From Pseudomonas hunanensis (GTDB lineage Bacteria; Pseudomonadota; Gammaproteobacteria; Pseudomonadales; Pseudomonadaceae), in assembly GCF_013393325.1 (NCBI RefSeq), contig NZ_QJRC01000083.1:1-64000 (forward strand): a stretch of DNA of 64,000 bases. The letters run 5' to 3'. The notes under the pieces are model-generated. The model was not told where the DNA came from, ran no database searches, and was given only the letters and a program-made list of their open reading frames with translations. The position numbers and the translations under genes are program-made. Below, piece after piece: positions 1 through 7,243 of this stretch (within the stretch, counting starts at the first letter, position 1; each line of letters opens with the position of its first letter).

Positions 1-10
1 CTGTGGGAGC
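1..10 (+). repeat. Left fragment of an interrupted REP repeat
   Basis: These ten bases (CTGTGGGAGC) equal the first ten bases of the intact REP that starts at 15816. The rest of the same repeat resumes at 1251, on the far side of the IS110 element. The window edge cuts off any longer left flank. Confidence 0.7.
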
Positions 11-32
11 AACTGTCTTCTTGTGGAAGCTG

Positions 33-96
33 GCCTTGCTGGCGATGGGGCGCGTAGCGCCCTTGGCCCGGCTCTGCCGGGCATCGCCAGCATGGC
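33..96. other. Three-way-junction palindrome at the 3' end of the IS
   Basis: An outer stem pairs 37-47 with 82-92 (11 perfect base pairs) and continues with 33-35/94-96 after one mismatch. It encloses two perfect 6-bp hairpins, 48-53/57-62 and 67-72/76-81, separated by four bases. It lies just downstream of the recombinase stop codon and inside the element. It may be a transcription terminator or protective 3' structure, or a recognition structure for the recombinase. The function is not known. Confidence 0.6.
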
Positions 97-102
97 TGAC
101 TC

Positions 103-1038
103 TTACGGATGGGCCACCTGCTCCTGCCAAGGTGTTCCGGCCTTTAGCATCGCATTCAGCCGTATGATCAAGACCCGCATGCACGCCACTATCGCCACCT
201 TCGCGCATTTCCCCTCGGCCCGCAAAGCCGCATAGCGGGCTCCGAAGTCTTGGTTGTATCGGATGACGATCCAGCAGGCCATGTACAGCGCTCGCCTGAC
301 ACGTGACCGGCCACCCCAGATCTCGCGCTTGCCCGCGTGTTTGCCGCTGTCTTGGTTGAACGGTGCAACACCCACCAGTGCCGCGATTTCCTTACGGTCC
401 ACCTGGCCCAACTCCGGCAGCAGAGCCACCAGCTTGGTTGCCGTGACCAAGCCAATGCCTTTGACCTCCAAGAGGCGTGGGACACGGTCGTCATTGAGCT
501 TCACGGCCTGTTCAGCGATCTCGAGTTCGAGCGCTTTGATTTCACCTTTCAGGTAAACAATGTGGCGCTCCAGACGGAAGCAGACGCTGGTTGACTGGGC
601 CTGCTTCAGCCGACGTTTGTCATCGTCACGTTGCTGGACGAAGCGATCCCGCTGCATCAGCAACTCGCGCAGCAAGGCCCGTTCAGGCGTCATTACCGTA
701 TACCGTTGAGGCGGCAGCACTTCGGCGAAGTGAGCCAGCACCGCAGCGTCGATGGGGTCGGTCTTGGCTTGTTTACCCATGGATTTGGCAAAGGCCCGGA
801 CGCGGCTGGGGTTTATCCGGTACGCCGGAAGACCAGCGTCATGTAGAGCCCGCAGGACGTTGCATTCGTAACCGCCGGTCGCTTCAAGGATGATTGCTGA
901 AACCTGATACTCGCCGAGTTTTTCGACAAGCTGACTGAATCCGTTCAGGTCATTGGAAACATTGAAGTTCAAACCTTCGGGGCGGATGTGCACGGCAAGT
1001 GTGGTGCTGGAAACATCGATGCCGACAGAGGAAAACAT
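103..1038 (-). CDS. IS110-family transposase (DEDD recombinase)
   Basis: A 311-residue recombinase that would excise the element as a circle and insert it at a new site. The N-terminal RuvC-like DEDD domain shows D8 (SVGIDVSS), E52 (ILEATGGYE), and D94/D97 (KTDPIDAAVLA). A helical linker spans about 120-185, and the C-terminal transposase_20 domain (about 187-275) has LLEVKGIGLVTA and a candidate catalytic serine S231 in NQDSGKHAGKRE. The ATG at 1038 is preceded by AAGAGGG seven bases upstream; a TTG two codons earlier is less likely. The gene appears intact, so the element could be active. Length and motifs fit the family well. Confidence 0.93.
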   Translation of the reverse strand: MFSSVGIDVSSTTLAVHIRPEGLNFNVSNDLNGFSQLVEKLGEYQVSAIILEATGGYECNVLRALHDAGLPAYRINPSRVRAFAKSMGKQAKTDPIDAAVLAHFAEVLPPQRYTVMTPERALLRELLMQRDRFVQQRDDDKRRLKQAQSTSVCFRLERHIVYLKGEIKALELEIAEQAVKLNDDRVPRLLEVKGIGLVTATKLVALLPELGQVDRKEIAALVGVAPFNQDSGKHAGKREIWGGRSRVRRALYMACWIVIRYNQDFGARYAALRAEGKCAKVAIVACMRVLIIRLNAMLKAGTPWQEQVAHP

Positions 1039-1054
1039 GGCCAAACCCTCTTAG

Positions 1055-1230
1055 ACTCAAGGAGTGAGAGCGCTTTGGCTTGGCCCACGCTTGTGGTTCG
1101 AGATTTGGCCCTCATCCAACTGTTCGGGCTCTCGCCAAAGTGGAACGGTGAATGGCAGCTTGTGCTCCCACACGTGCTCGAGGCACCTCGGGCTATCAAC
1201 TTGCCATTCACCGCTCTCACCTTAGATTCT
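1055..1230 (-). ncRNA. Predicted bridge RNA of the IS110 element
   Basis: The non-coding end upstream of the recombinase folds into two internal loops. Stem 1146-1162/1197-1213 (15 of 17 paired) encloses a loop with 1164-1172. In the transcript this reads UGUGGGAGC, identical to the REP target at 2-10 and ending at the insertion point. The same loop holds CGGG at 1189-1192, matching the other target side (1252-1255). A second stem, 1073-1079/1134-1140, encloses 1117-1123 (matches the element's left end, 10-16) and 1089-1095 (complement of the right end, 1246-1252). A 9-bp stem 1064-1072/1212-1220 can close the whole. This order (target loop, then donor loop) is that of bridge RNAs described for IS621. 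RNA ends are estimates. Confidence 0.65.
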
Positions 1231-1250
1231 ATTCCCTCCTCAAGACACAA

Positions 1251-1281
1251 GCGGGTTTACCCGCGAAGAGGCCGGTACAGG
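1251..1281 (+). repeat. Right part of the REP repeat split by the IS
   Basis: Begins GCGGGTTTACCCGCGAAG and ends in GGCCGGTACAGG, the standard P. putida REP with its imperfect palindrome. Joined to bases 1-10, and counting GC once, it rebuilds an uninterrupted REP. Confidence 0.8.
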
Positions 1282-1284
1282 TTA

Positions 1285-3288
1285 TTACCGAACCAGATGC
1301 AAGTACTGCATGTGCCGCTCGTACTGGTCGAGGATGTCGTTGATGATCTGCTCCTTGCTGTAGCCCACCAGGTCATAGTTCTGGCTGCCTTCGCTCAGGT
1401 GCACCTCCGCCCGATAATAACGGCGGTTCTTCAACTCCTGCGTCCCCAGCCCACCCAGGGCGAACGATGGCGTGAAGTAGCCACGCATCTGCACCTGGTA
1501 AATGAACGGCTGTTCCTCGCCATGGCCAATCTTCAAGCTGACATTGTCGTGGCTCGGGTCGTCCTGGGTAATCAGCACCAGGCCCTTCTGCTCGAACACT
1601 TCCCGCACGTCGGCAATCGCCGGGCGCACCACGTCATCCATGAAACGGTACACCTCATCACGCGACGGGAAATGCACCGCCTGGCTCAGGCGCTGGCGCC
1701 AGCCGCCACGGCCGCGACGTGACTGGGCAAACGGCGCCAGCGAGTGCATCTGCGCGATCTGCCGCTGCGACTCGAGGTAGAACGCCTTGTGCAGCCCCCA
1801 CATCATGCACAGCAGAATCAGCGAGAACGGCAACGAAGTCAGCACCACCGCCGACTTCAGCGAATCGATACTGCCGGCGAACAACAGCGCGCTGGTGATC
1901 AGCGCAGTCATCGCGCCCCAGAAGATGCGCAGCCAGTTCGGCCCATCCTCGTCGGCTTCGCCGCCCTTGGCCGACAAGGTCGACAGCACCACGGTGCCCG
2001 AGTCGGCCGAGGTAACGAAGAACACGAAGCTGATGAACACCGTGGTGGCGATCACCGCCTTGCTCCAGGGGTAGGTCTCCAGCAGCAGGTACAGGCTCAT
2101 CGACGGGTTATCCAGGGCCGACTGTCCCAGCGCGGTCATGCCGTGGTTGATCACCTGGTCCAGCGCGCTGTTGCCGAAGATCGACATCCACGCCAGGGTG
2201 AAACCGAGCGGAATCAACAGCACGCCAAAGACGAACTCGCGGATGGTGCGGCCACGGGAGATACGGGCGATGAACAGCCCCACGAACGGCGCCCAGGCAA
2301 TCCACCAGGCCCAATAGAACACTGTCCAGCCACCCAGCCAATCGCGGTTTTCACCGTAGGCATACACGTCGAAGCTCTTGCGTGGCAAAGCGCCCAGGTA
2401 GTCGCCCAGGTTCTGGATGAGCGTATTGAACAGGTGCTGGGTAGGCCCGGCGAACAGCACGAACAGCAGCAGTGCGCAGGCCAGGAACAGGTTGATGTCG
2501 CTCATCACCCGCACCCCCTTTTCCACCCCGGCGACAGCCACGGCCACGGCCGCGCCCATCATCAGGGTGATGAGGATCACCTGCACCCACTGGCTGTGGC
2601 TGATGCCGAACAGGTAGTCGAGGCCGGCGTTCAGATGCAGCACACCAAAGCCCATGTCGGCGCCCAGGCCGAACACCGTGGCGATGATGCCGAAGCCGTC
2701 CACCGCGTAGCCGATCGGGCCGTTGATGCGTTTGCCGATCAGCGGGTACAGCGCCGAGCGCAGGGCCAGCGGTAGGTTGTGGCGGTAGGCGAAGTACGCC
2801 AGCGCCATACCGACGAAGGCGAAGACGCCCCAGCCATGCAGGCCCCAGTGAAGGAACAGAATCTGCATTGCCTGACGCCCGGCCTCGGCCGTGCCCGCTT
2901 CGCCCTGAGGCGGCTGCAGCATGTGGGTCAGCGGTTCGGAGACGCAGAAAAAGAACAGGGTGATGCTGATACCGGCGGCAAACAGCATGCCGGCCCACGA
3001 CAGGTAACTGAACTCGGGTTCGTCGTGGTCGGCACCGAGCTTGATCTTGCCGTAGCCAGACAAGGCGGTGACCACCACGAAGACCAGGTACAGCGTCATC
3101 GCCAGCATGTAGTACCAGCCGACCGTGTTGGCCGCCCAGTTCTGCGCCGCCAGCAACCAGTCACCTGCCGCTTGCGGGTTGGAGATGACCACCAGGCCAA
3201 AGATGAGGATGAAACTAGCCGCGAAGTAGAACACCGGGGGGTTCATGCGGATCTTGCCATTGGCAAGGGAAGGGTTCGGTGCACTCAT
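1285..3288 (-). CDS. betT: Choline transporter BetT (BCCT family)
   Basis: Inner-membrane betaine/choline/carnitine transporter of 667 residues, about the length of E. coli BetT. It would import choline by proton symport for osmoprotection or as a carbon and nitrogen source. Twelve hydrophobic segments are followed by a long hydrophilic C-terminal tail (about the last 150 residues), which in BetT proteins senses osmotic stress. The tryptophan-rich BCCT signature is present (FYWAWWIAWAPFVGLF). The ATG at 3288 follows GAGG ten bases upstream and gives MSAPNPSL; the reading frame is open further upstream to 3411, but that part does not look like protein. No bet biosynthesis genes lie next to it. 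A perfect palindrome about 100 bp upstream may be its operator. Confidence 0.9.
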   Translation of the reverse strand: MSAPNPSLANGKIRMNPPVFYFAASFILIFGLVVISNPQAAGDWLLAAQNWAANTVGWYYMLAMTLYLVFVVVTALSGYGKIKLGADHDEPEFSYLSWAGMLFAAGISITLFFFCVSEPLTHMLQPPQGEAGTAEAGRQAMQILFLHWGLHGWGVFAFVGMALAYFAYRHNLPLALRSALYPLIGKRINGPIGYAVDGFGIIATVFGLGADMGFGVLHLNAGLDYLFGISHSQWVQVILITLMMGAAVAVAVAGVEKGVRVMSDINLFLACALLLFVLFAGPTQHLFNTLIQNLGDYLGALPRKSFDVYAYGENRDWLGGWTVFYWAWWIAWAPFVGLFIARISRGRTIREFVFGVLLIPLGFTLAWMSIFGNSALDQVINHGMTALGQSALDNPSMSLYLLLETYPWSKAVIATTVFISFVFFVTSADSGTVVLSTLSAKGGEADEDGPNWLRIFWGAMTALITSALLFAGSIDSLKSAVVLTSLPFSLILLCMMWGLHKAFYLESQRQIAQMHSLAPFAQSRRGRGGWRQRLSQAVHFPSRDEVYRFMDDVVRPAIADVREVFEQKGLVLITQDDPSHDNVSLKIGHGEEQPFIYQVQMRGYFTPSFALGGLGTQELKNRRYYRAEVHLSEGSQNYDLVGYSKEQIINDILDQYERHMQYLHLVR

Positions 3289-3386
3289 CGGGCGTGCACC
3301 TCGTCGAATGACGTAAGGTTCGGAATGAACGGGTTCAGCAAAGGAATCCTCCTGTTGAACACCGGCAGCGGACCAGCGTTTTTTCA

Positions 3387-3402
3387 TTGAACAAGCGTTC
3401 AA
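3387..3402. promoter_or_regulatory. Palindromic operator candidate upstream of betT
   Basis: TTGAAC-AAGC-GTTCAA is a perfect 6-bp inverted repeat about 100 bp upstream of the betT start. Its shape resembles TetR-family sites, and BetI, the TetR-type choline repressor, is the natural candidate. The BetI assignment is inference. Confidence 0.4.
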
Positions 3403-3459
3403 GTTAAACATGGATCGGATTTCAATGCGAATTGGGCCGCTGATTGGCGTCCTTCTGAA

Positions 3460-3495
3460 CCGGCCCTTTCGCGGGTTTACCCGCTAAGGGCCGGT
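3460..3495. repeat. REP repeat
   Basis: CCGGCCCTTTCGCGGGTTTACCCGC followed by TAAGGGCCGG. It lies between epsC and the upstream region of betT and forms an extended imperfect hairpin. Confidence 0.8.
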
Positions 3496-3516
3496 TAAGG
3501 TCAAGCAAATGCCAGA

Positions 3517-4449
3517 TCAGTTCTTGTCCTGGCAATCCAGCTGCAAGTTGGCCTGGGTGATGTTGCTTTCAGCCGGCACACTGCGGGTCAGCCACACATT
3601 GCCGCCAATGGTCGAGCCTTTGCCGATGGTAATGCGCCCCAGCACCGTGGCCCCGGCATAGATCACCACATCGTCCTCGACGATGGGGTGGCGCGGCAGG
3701 CCTTTGTGCAGGGTCCCCGACTCATCGCTTGGGAAGCGCTTGGCGCCCAGGGTAACCGCCTGGTAGATGCGCACGCGCTCGCCGATGATCGCAGTTTCGC
3801 CAATCACCACGCCGGTGCCGTGGTCGATGAAGAAGCTCGGGCCGATTTGCGCCCCTGGGTGAATGTCGATACCCGTGGCCGAATGCGCCAGCTCCGAACT
3901 GATCCTCGCCAGCAGCGGCAAGCCGGCCTGGTAAAGGTGGTGCGCCAGGCGGTGGTGGATGATCGCCAGGATACCTGGGTAGCACAGCAGTACTTCATCG
4001 ACGCTGCGCGCCGCCGGGTCGCCGTGGTAGGCGGCCAGCACATCGGTGTCGAGCAGTACGCGCAGCTCCGGCAACGCAGCCGCGAAGCCCTGGATCAGGC
4101 TTAGCGCGTGAGCGTCTACACCTGCCAGCTCAGCCTTGCTTTGGCGAGCGGCATAGCGCAACTCCAGACGCGCCTGGGCCAGCAAGGCGGTCAGTGCGGC
4201 ATCCAGAGTATGGCCGACGTAGAAGTCTTCGCTTTCTTCGCGCAGGTCCACAGGCCCAAGGCGCATGGGGAACAACGCACCGCACAGTTGCTCCAGAATC
4301 TGCCGCATCGCCTCGCGCGATGGCAGTTCGCGCCCGCCCTGCTCACCAATGCTGCGGCCATTGCGGGTGCGCCATTGCTCACGGGCGCCGCGCAGGCCAG
4401 TAACGATGTTCTGCAACTGCCAGTGCGCGGATGAAGGTTGTTCGCTCAC
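3517..4449 (-). CDS. epsC: Serine O-acetyltransferase EpsC
   Basis: Cytoplasmic enzyme of 310 residues that makes O-acetylserine from serine and acetyl-CoA, the first step of cysteine synthesis. The N-terminal half is helical. The C-terminal half is a left-handed hexapeptide-repeat beta-helix (GIDIHPGAQIGPSFFID, then GVVIGETAIIGERVRIYQ). The conserved histidine pair of this fold is seen in IHPGA and IDHGTG. The protein is longer than E. coli CysE and fits the EpsC type. The GTG start at 4449 has a strong AGGAG six bases upstream; the upstream in-frame ATG at 4560 has none. It is divergent from the cystine importer genes, which supports a role in sulfur supply. Confidence 0.88.
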   Translation of the reverse strand: MSEQPSSAHWQLQNIVTGLRGAREQWRTRNGRSIGEQGGRELPSREAMRQILEQLCGALFPMRLGPVDLREESEDFYVGHTLDAALTALLAQARLELRYAARQSKAELAGVDAHALSLIQGFAAALPELRVLLDTDVLAAYHGDPAARSVDEVLLCYPGILAIIHHRLAHHLYQAGLPLLARISSELAHSATGIDIHPGAQIGPSFFIDHGTGVVIGETAIIGERVRIYQAVTLGAKRFPSDESGTLHKGLPRHPIVEDDVVIYAGATVLGRITIGKGSTIGGNVWLTRSVPAESNITQANLQLDCQDKN

Positions 4450-4688
4450 GGTTTTCTCCTGCCGTATGGGCCATCTCATTTTTTTGCCAGGCCCGCGAAG
4501 AAACCAGGCCTGCCTACATGCAATCCACTCTACGGCAAATCCGACCCTTGGAAAAAACAACGCTTTATTCCATCCTGCGCTAAGTCAGGCATAAGCCGCG
4601 ATGACGGCGTGGGGATCGTCGCCTACCCTCAAAGCAGCCAGCACCTGGCAAAAAGAAAAAAGGGAATAACAAAATAATTTTTTAGTAT

Positions 4689-4717
4689 TTCCTGGCCTAA
4701 GCAGCCAACCCTATAGT
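4689..4717 (+). promoter_or_regulatory. Putative tcyJ promoter with weak -35
   Basis: TATAGT at 4712-4717 is a good -10 box. At 17-bp spacing the -35 position reads TTCCTG, a poor match, so an activator is probably needed; CysB is the usual one for cystine uptake genes. An AT-rich tract (about 4660-4690) lies just upstream, where CysB would bind. Confidence 0.4.
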
Positions 4718-4757
4718 CGCCACCTCACTACTTACACAACAAGCGCGGGGCTCTGAC

Positions 4758-5552
4758 ATGTCGAAATTCGCCAAACCGCTACTCAACGCCAGCCTGGCCC
4801 TCCTGCTGGGTGCCGGCCTGCTCGGCCAGGCCTTCGCCGGCGAGCAATTGAAGACTATCCAGGAAAAAGGCGTGATCAACGTCGGCCTGGAAGGTACCTA
4901 CCCACCGTTCAGTTTCCAGGATGAGAACGGCAAGCTGGCCGGCTTCGAGGTGGAGCTTTCGGAACTCCTGGCCAAGGAGCTGGGGGTCAAGGCCAAGATC
5001 CAGCCAACCAAGTGGGACGGCATCCTTGCCGCGCTGGAGTCCAAGCGCCTGGACGTAGTGGTCAATCAGGTGACCATCTCCGAAGAGCGCAAGAAGAAAT
5101 ACGACTTCTCCGAGCCCTACACCGTTTCCGGTATCCAGGCCCTGATCCTGAAGAAGAAAGCCGAGCAGCTGAACATCAAGTCGGCGCAAGACCTGGCCGG
5201 CAAGAAAGTCGGTGTGGGCCTAGGCACCAACTACGAGCAGTGGGTCAAGCAGGATGTCCCGAAAGCCGAAGTGCGTACCTATGAAGACGACCCGAGCAAG
5301 TTCGCCGACCTGCGCAACGGCCGCATCGACGCCATCCTGATCGACCGCCTGGCCGCGCTGGAATACGCGCAAAAAGCCAAGGACACCGAGCTTGCCGGCG
5401 ATGCCTTCTCGCGCCTGGAAAGCGGCGTAGCCCTGCGCAAGGGCGAGCCTGAGCTGCTGGCAGCGATCAACAAGGCCATCGACAAGCTCAAGGCTGACGG
5501 CACGCTGGCCAAGCTGTCCGAAAAATACTTCGGTGCCGATGTCACCAAATGA
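4758..5552 (+). CDS. tcyJ: Cystine-binding periplasmic protein
   Basis: Solute-binding protein of 264 residues from the polar amino acid family (SBP_bac_3). A signal peptide (about residues 1-27, cleaved at AFA-GEQ) sends it to the periplasm. The mature part has the family hallmarks: NVGLEGTYPPFSF, GFEVELSELLAKELG, KWDGILAALESKRLDVVVNQ, and a late RIDAILIDRLAAL. E. coli FliY/TcyJ is the closest family I recognise, binding cystine with high affinity. It starts a three-gene ABC operon with overlapping starts and lies opposite epsC. Cystine is inferred from the family and context; other cystine-like sulfur compounds are possible. Confidence 0.9.
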   Translation: MSKFAKPLLNASLALLLGAGLLGQAFAGEQLKTIQEKGVINVGLEGTYPPFSFQDENGKLAGFEVELSELLAKELGVKAKIQPTKWDGILAALESKRLDVVVNQVTISEERKKKYDFSEPYTVSGIQALILKKKAEQLNIKSAQDLAGKKVGVGLGTNYEQWVKQDVPKAEVRTYEDDPSKFADLRNGRIDAILIDRLAALEYAQKAKDTELAGDAFSRLESGVALRKGEPELLAAINKAIDKLKADGTLAKLSEKYFGADVTK

Positions 5553-6217
5553 TCGCTGAAAGCCTGCAACTCGTTGTCGACTCCACGCCCTTCCTGCTGA
5601 AGGGCGCGGGTTATACAGTGCTGCTCAGTGTCGGCGGCATGTTCTTCGGCCTGCTGCTGGGCTTTGCCCTTGCGCTGATGCGGCTGTCGAAGATTTTGCC
5701 GCTGAACTGGCTGGCGCGGGTCTACGTGTCGTTCTTCCGCGGCACGCCGCTGCTGGTGCAGCTGTTCGTGATCTATTTCGGCATGCCACAGATCGGTATC
5801 GAGCTCGACCCGATACCTGCCTCGCTGATCGGCCTGTCGCTGAACATGGCGGCCTACATCTGCGAAATCCTGCGTGCGGCGATTTCCTCGATCGACCGGG
5901 GCCAGTGGGAAGCTGCCGCCAGCATCGGCATGACCCGCGTCCAGGCCATGCGCCGGGCGATCCTGCCACAGGCCTTGCGCACCGCCCTGCCACCGTTGGG
6001 TAACAGCTTCATTTCGCTGGTCAAGGACACCGCCCTGGCGGCGACCATCCAGGTGCCCGAGCTGTTCCGCCAGGCGCAGCTGATTACCGCACGGACCTTC
6101 GAAGTGTTCACCATGTACGTGGCAGTCGCCGTTATCTACTGGGTGCTGTGCAGCATCCTTGCGCACTTCCAGAACCGCATGGAAGCGCGGGTCAACCAGC
6201 ATGACCAGGAGCAATGA
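5549..6217 (+). CDS. tcyL: Cystine ABC transporter permease
   Basis: Inner-membrane permease of 222 residues from the HisM/GlnP family, with about five membrane segments. The cytoplasmic loop that contacts the ATPase is clear: QWEAAASIGMTRVQAMRRAILPQAL (split here as QWEAAASIGMT and RRAILPQAL). The motif FFRGTPLLVQLFVIYFG is typical of amino acid permeases. Its ATG overlaps the tcyJ stop (ATGA), and it overlaps the next gene in the same way, so the three are translationally coupled. It matches E. coli YecS/TcyL. Confidence 0.9.
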   Translation: MIAESLQLVVDSTPFLLKGAGYTVLLSVGGMFFGLLLGFALALMRLSKILPLNWLARVYVSFFRGTPLLVQLFVIYFGMPQIGIELDPIPASLIGLSLNMAAYICEILRAAISSIDRGQWEAAASIGMTRVQAMRRAILPQALRTALPPLGNSFISLVKDTALAATIQVPELFRQAQLITARTFEVFTMYVAVAVIYWVLCSILAHFQNRMEARVNQHDQEQ

Positions 6218-6978
6218 GCATGATTGAAGTCAAAGGCCTGACCAAACGGTTCAAGGGCCAGACCGTGCTCAACGGTATCGACCTGACCGTGCAGCCCGGC
6301 GAAGTGGTGGCCATCATCGGCCCCAGTGGCTCGGGCAAGACCACCTTCCTGCGCTGCCTGAACCTGCTGGAAACCCCCGATGCCGGGCAGATCCAGATCG
6401 GCGCCATCAGCATCGATGCCAACCGCCCGCTGGGTGGCCAGCAAGGTGCGATTCGGCGTTTGCGCCAGCAGGCCGGGTTCGTGTTCCAGAACTTCAACTT
6501 GTTCCCTCACCGCACCGCCCTGGAGAACGTGATCGAGGGGCCGGTGATCGTCAAGAAGACGCCTCGCGAACAGGCCATCGAGCTTGGCCGGCGTCTGCTG
6601 GCCAAGGTCGGCCTGGCGGGCAAGGAAGACGCCTACCCACGGCGCCTGTCCGGCGGCCAGCAGCAACGGGTGGCCATCGCCCGCGCCCTGGCCATGGAGC
6701 CGGAGGTGATCCTGTTCGACGAACCGACGTCGGCGCTGGACCCGGAGCTGGTGGGTGAAGTACTGGCGACCATCCGCGGCCTGGCCGAGGAAAAGCGCAC
6801 CATGATCATCGTCACCCACGAGATGAGCTTTGCTCGGGATGTGGCGAACCGGGTGATCTTCTTCGACAAGGGCGTGATCGTGGAACAGGGTGAAGCCAAG
6901 GCGTTGTTTGCGGCGCCCAAGGAAGAGCGTACCCGGCAGTTCCTGCGCAAGTTCCTCGGTACCGCGGCTTCCGAATAA
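6214..6978 (+). CDS. tcyN: Cystine ABC transporter ATP-binding protein
   Basis: ATPase subunit of 254 residues powering cystine import at the inner face of the membrane. Walker A is GPSGSGKTTFL (about 34-44), the ABC signature is LSGGQQQRVAIARAL, and Walker B is VILFDEPTSALDPE. The H-loop follows at IIVTHEMSFARDV. It is the last gene of the operon and is followed at once by a REP palindrome that may serve as terminator or RNA stabiliser. It matches E. coli YecC/TcyN. Confidence in the subunit type is high; the substrate rests on context. Confidence 0.9.
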   Translation: MSMIEVKGLTKRFKGQTVLNGIDLTVQPGEVVAIIGPSGSGKTTFLRCLNLLETPDAGQIQIGAISIDANRPLGGQQGAIRRLRQQAGFVFQNFNLFPHRTALENVIEGPVIVKKTPREQAIELGRRLLAKVGLAGKEDAYPRRLSGGQQQRVAIARALAMEPEVILFDEPTSALDPELVGEVLATIRGLAEEKRTMIIVTHEMSFARDVANRVIFFDKGVIVEQGEAKALFAAPKEERTRQFLRKFLGTAASE

Positions 6979-6985
6979 GCCTGCT

Positions 6986-7022
6986 CGGCCCTATTCGCGG
7001 GTTCACCCGCGAATAGGGCCGG
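6986..7022. repeat. REP repeat, long perfect palindrome
   Basis: CGGCCCTATTCGCGGGTT then CACCCGCGAATAGGGCCGG pair almost perfectly. It directly follows the tcyJLN operon and could protect its mRNA 3' end. Confidence 0.8.
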
Positions 7023-7243
7023 CACATCTGTAGCAAATCCCTCCTTCTATACATATTCCAAATGGTTAGTTCATAAACAATTTATAAAGCATTAGGGTAT
7101 ATAAACCGGACCACCGGACCAGCACACATTTGTCGCGATCAGCTGTAGCGGCACAACTATTTTGTGAGGTCAGGAATGGTCAGGATCACAATCACCCCAG
7201 TGCGTATCGCCAGGGCATTGAGTGCAGCCAAGGAGCGGTACTG

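Larger units (their letters stand above)
11..1250 (-). mobile_element. IS110-family insertion sequence inserted in a REP repeat
   Basis: The element is about 1240 bp with one recombinase gene on the minus strand and no terminal inverted repeats, as is normal for IS110. The borders come from comparison with the uninterrupted REP at 15816: left flank CTGTGGGAGC (1-10), right flank GCGGGTTTACCCGCGAAG (1251 onward). The dinucleotide GC occurs at both junctions (9-10 and 1251-1252), consistent with a shared core. IS110 elements of P. putida such as ISPpu9 and ISPpu10 are known to insert into REP sequences, so this is probably a relative. The longer non-coding end (1039-1250) lies 5' of the recombinase, as in the IS110 subgroup. 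Confidence 0.85.

Noticed and set aside
7139..7165. Sigma-54-like promoter upstream of sfnB (GGCAC then TTTTG)
   Set aside because: The -24 GG is present, but the -12 GC is replaced by TT, so the pattern fails at an essential position.
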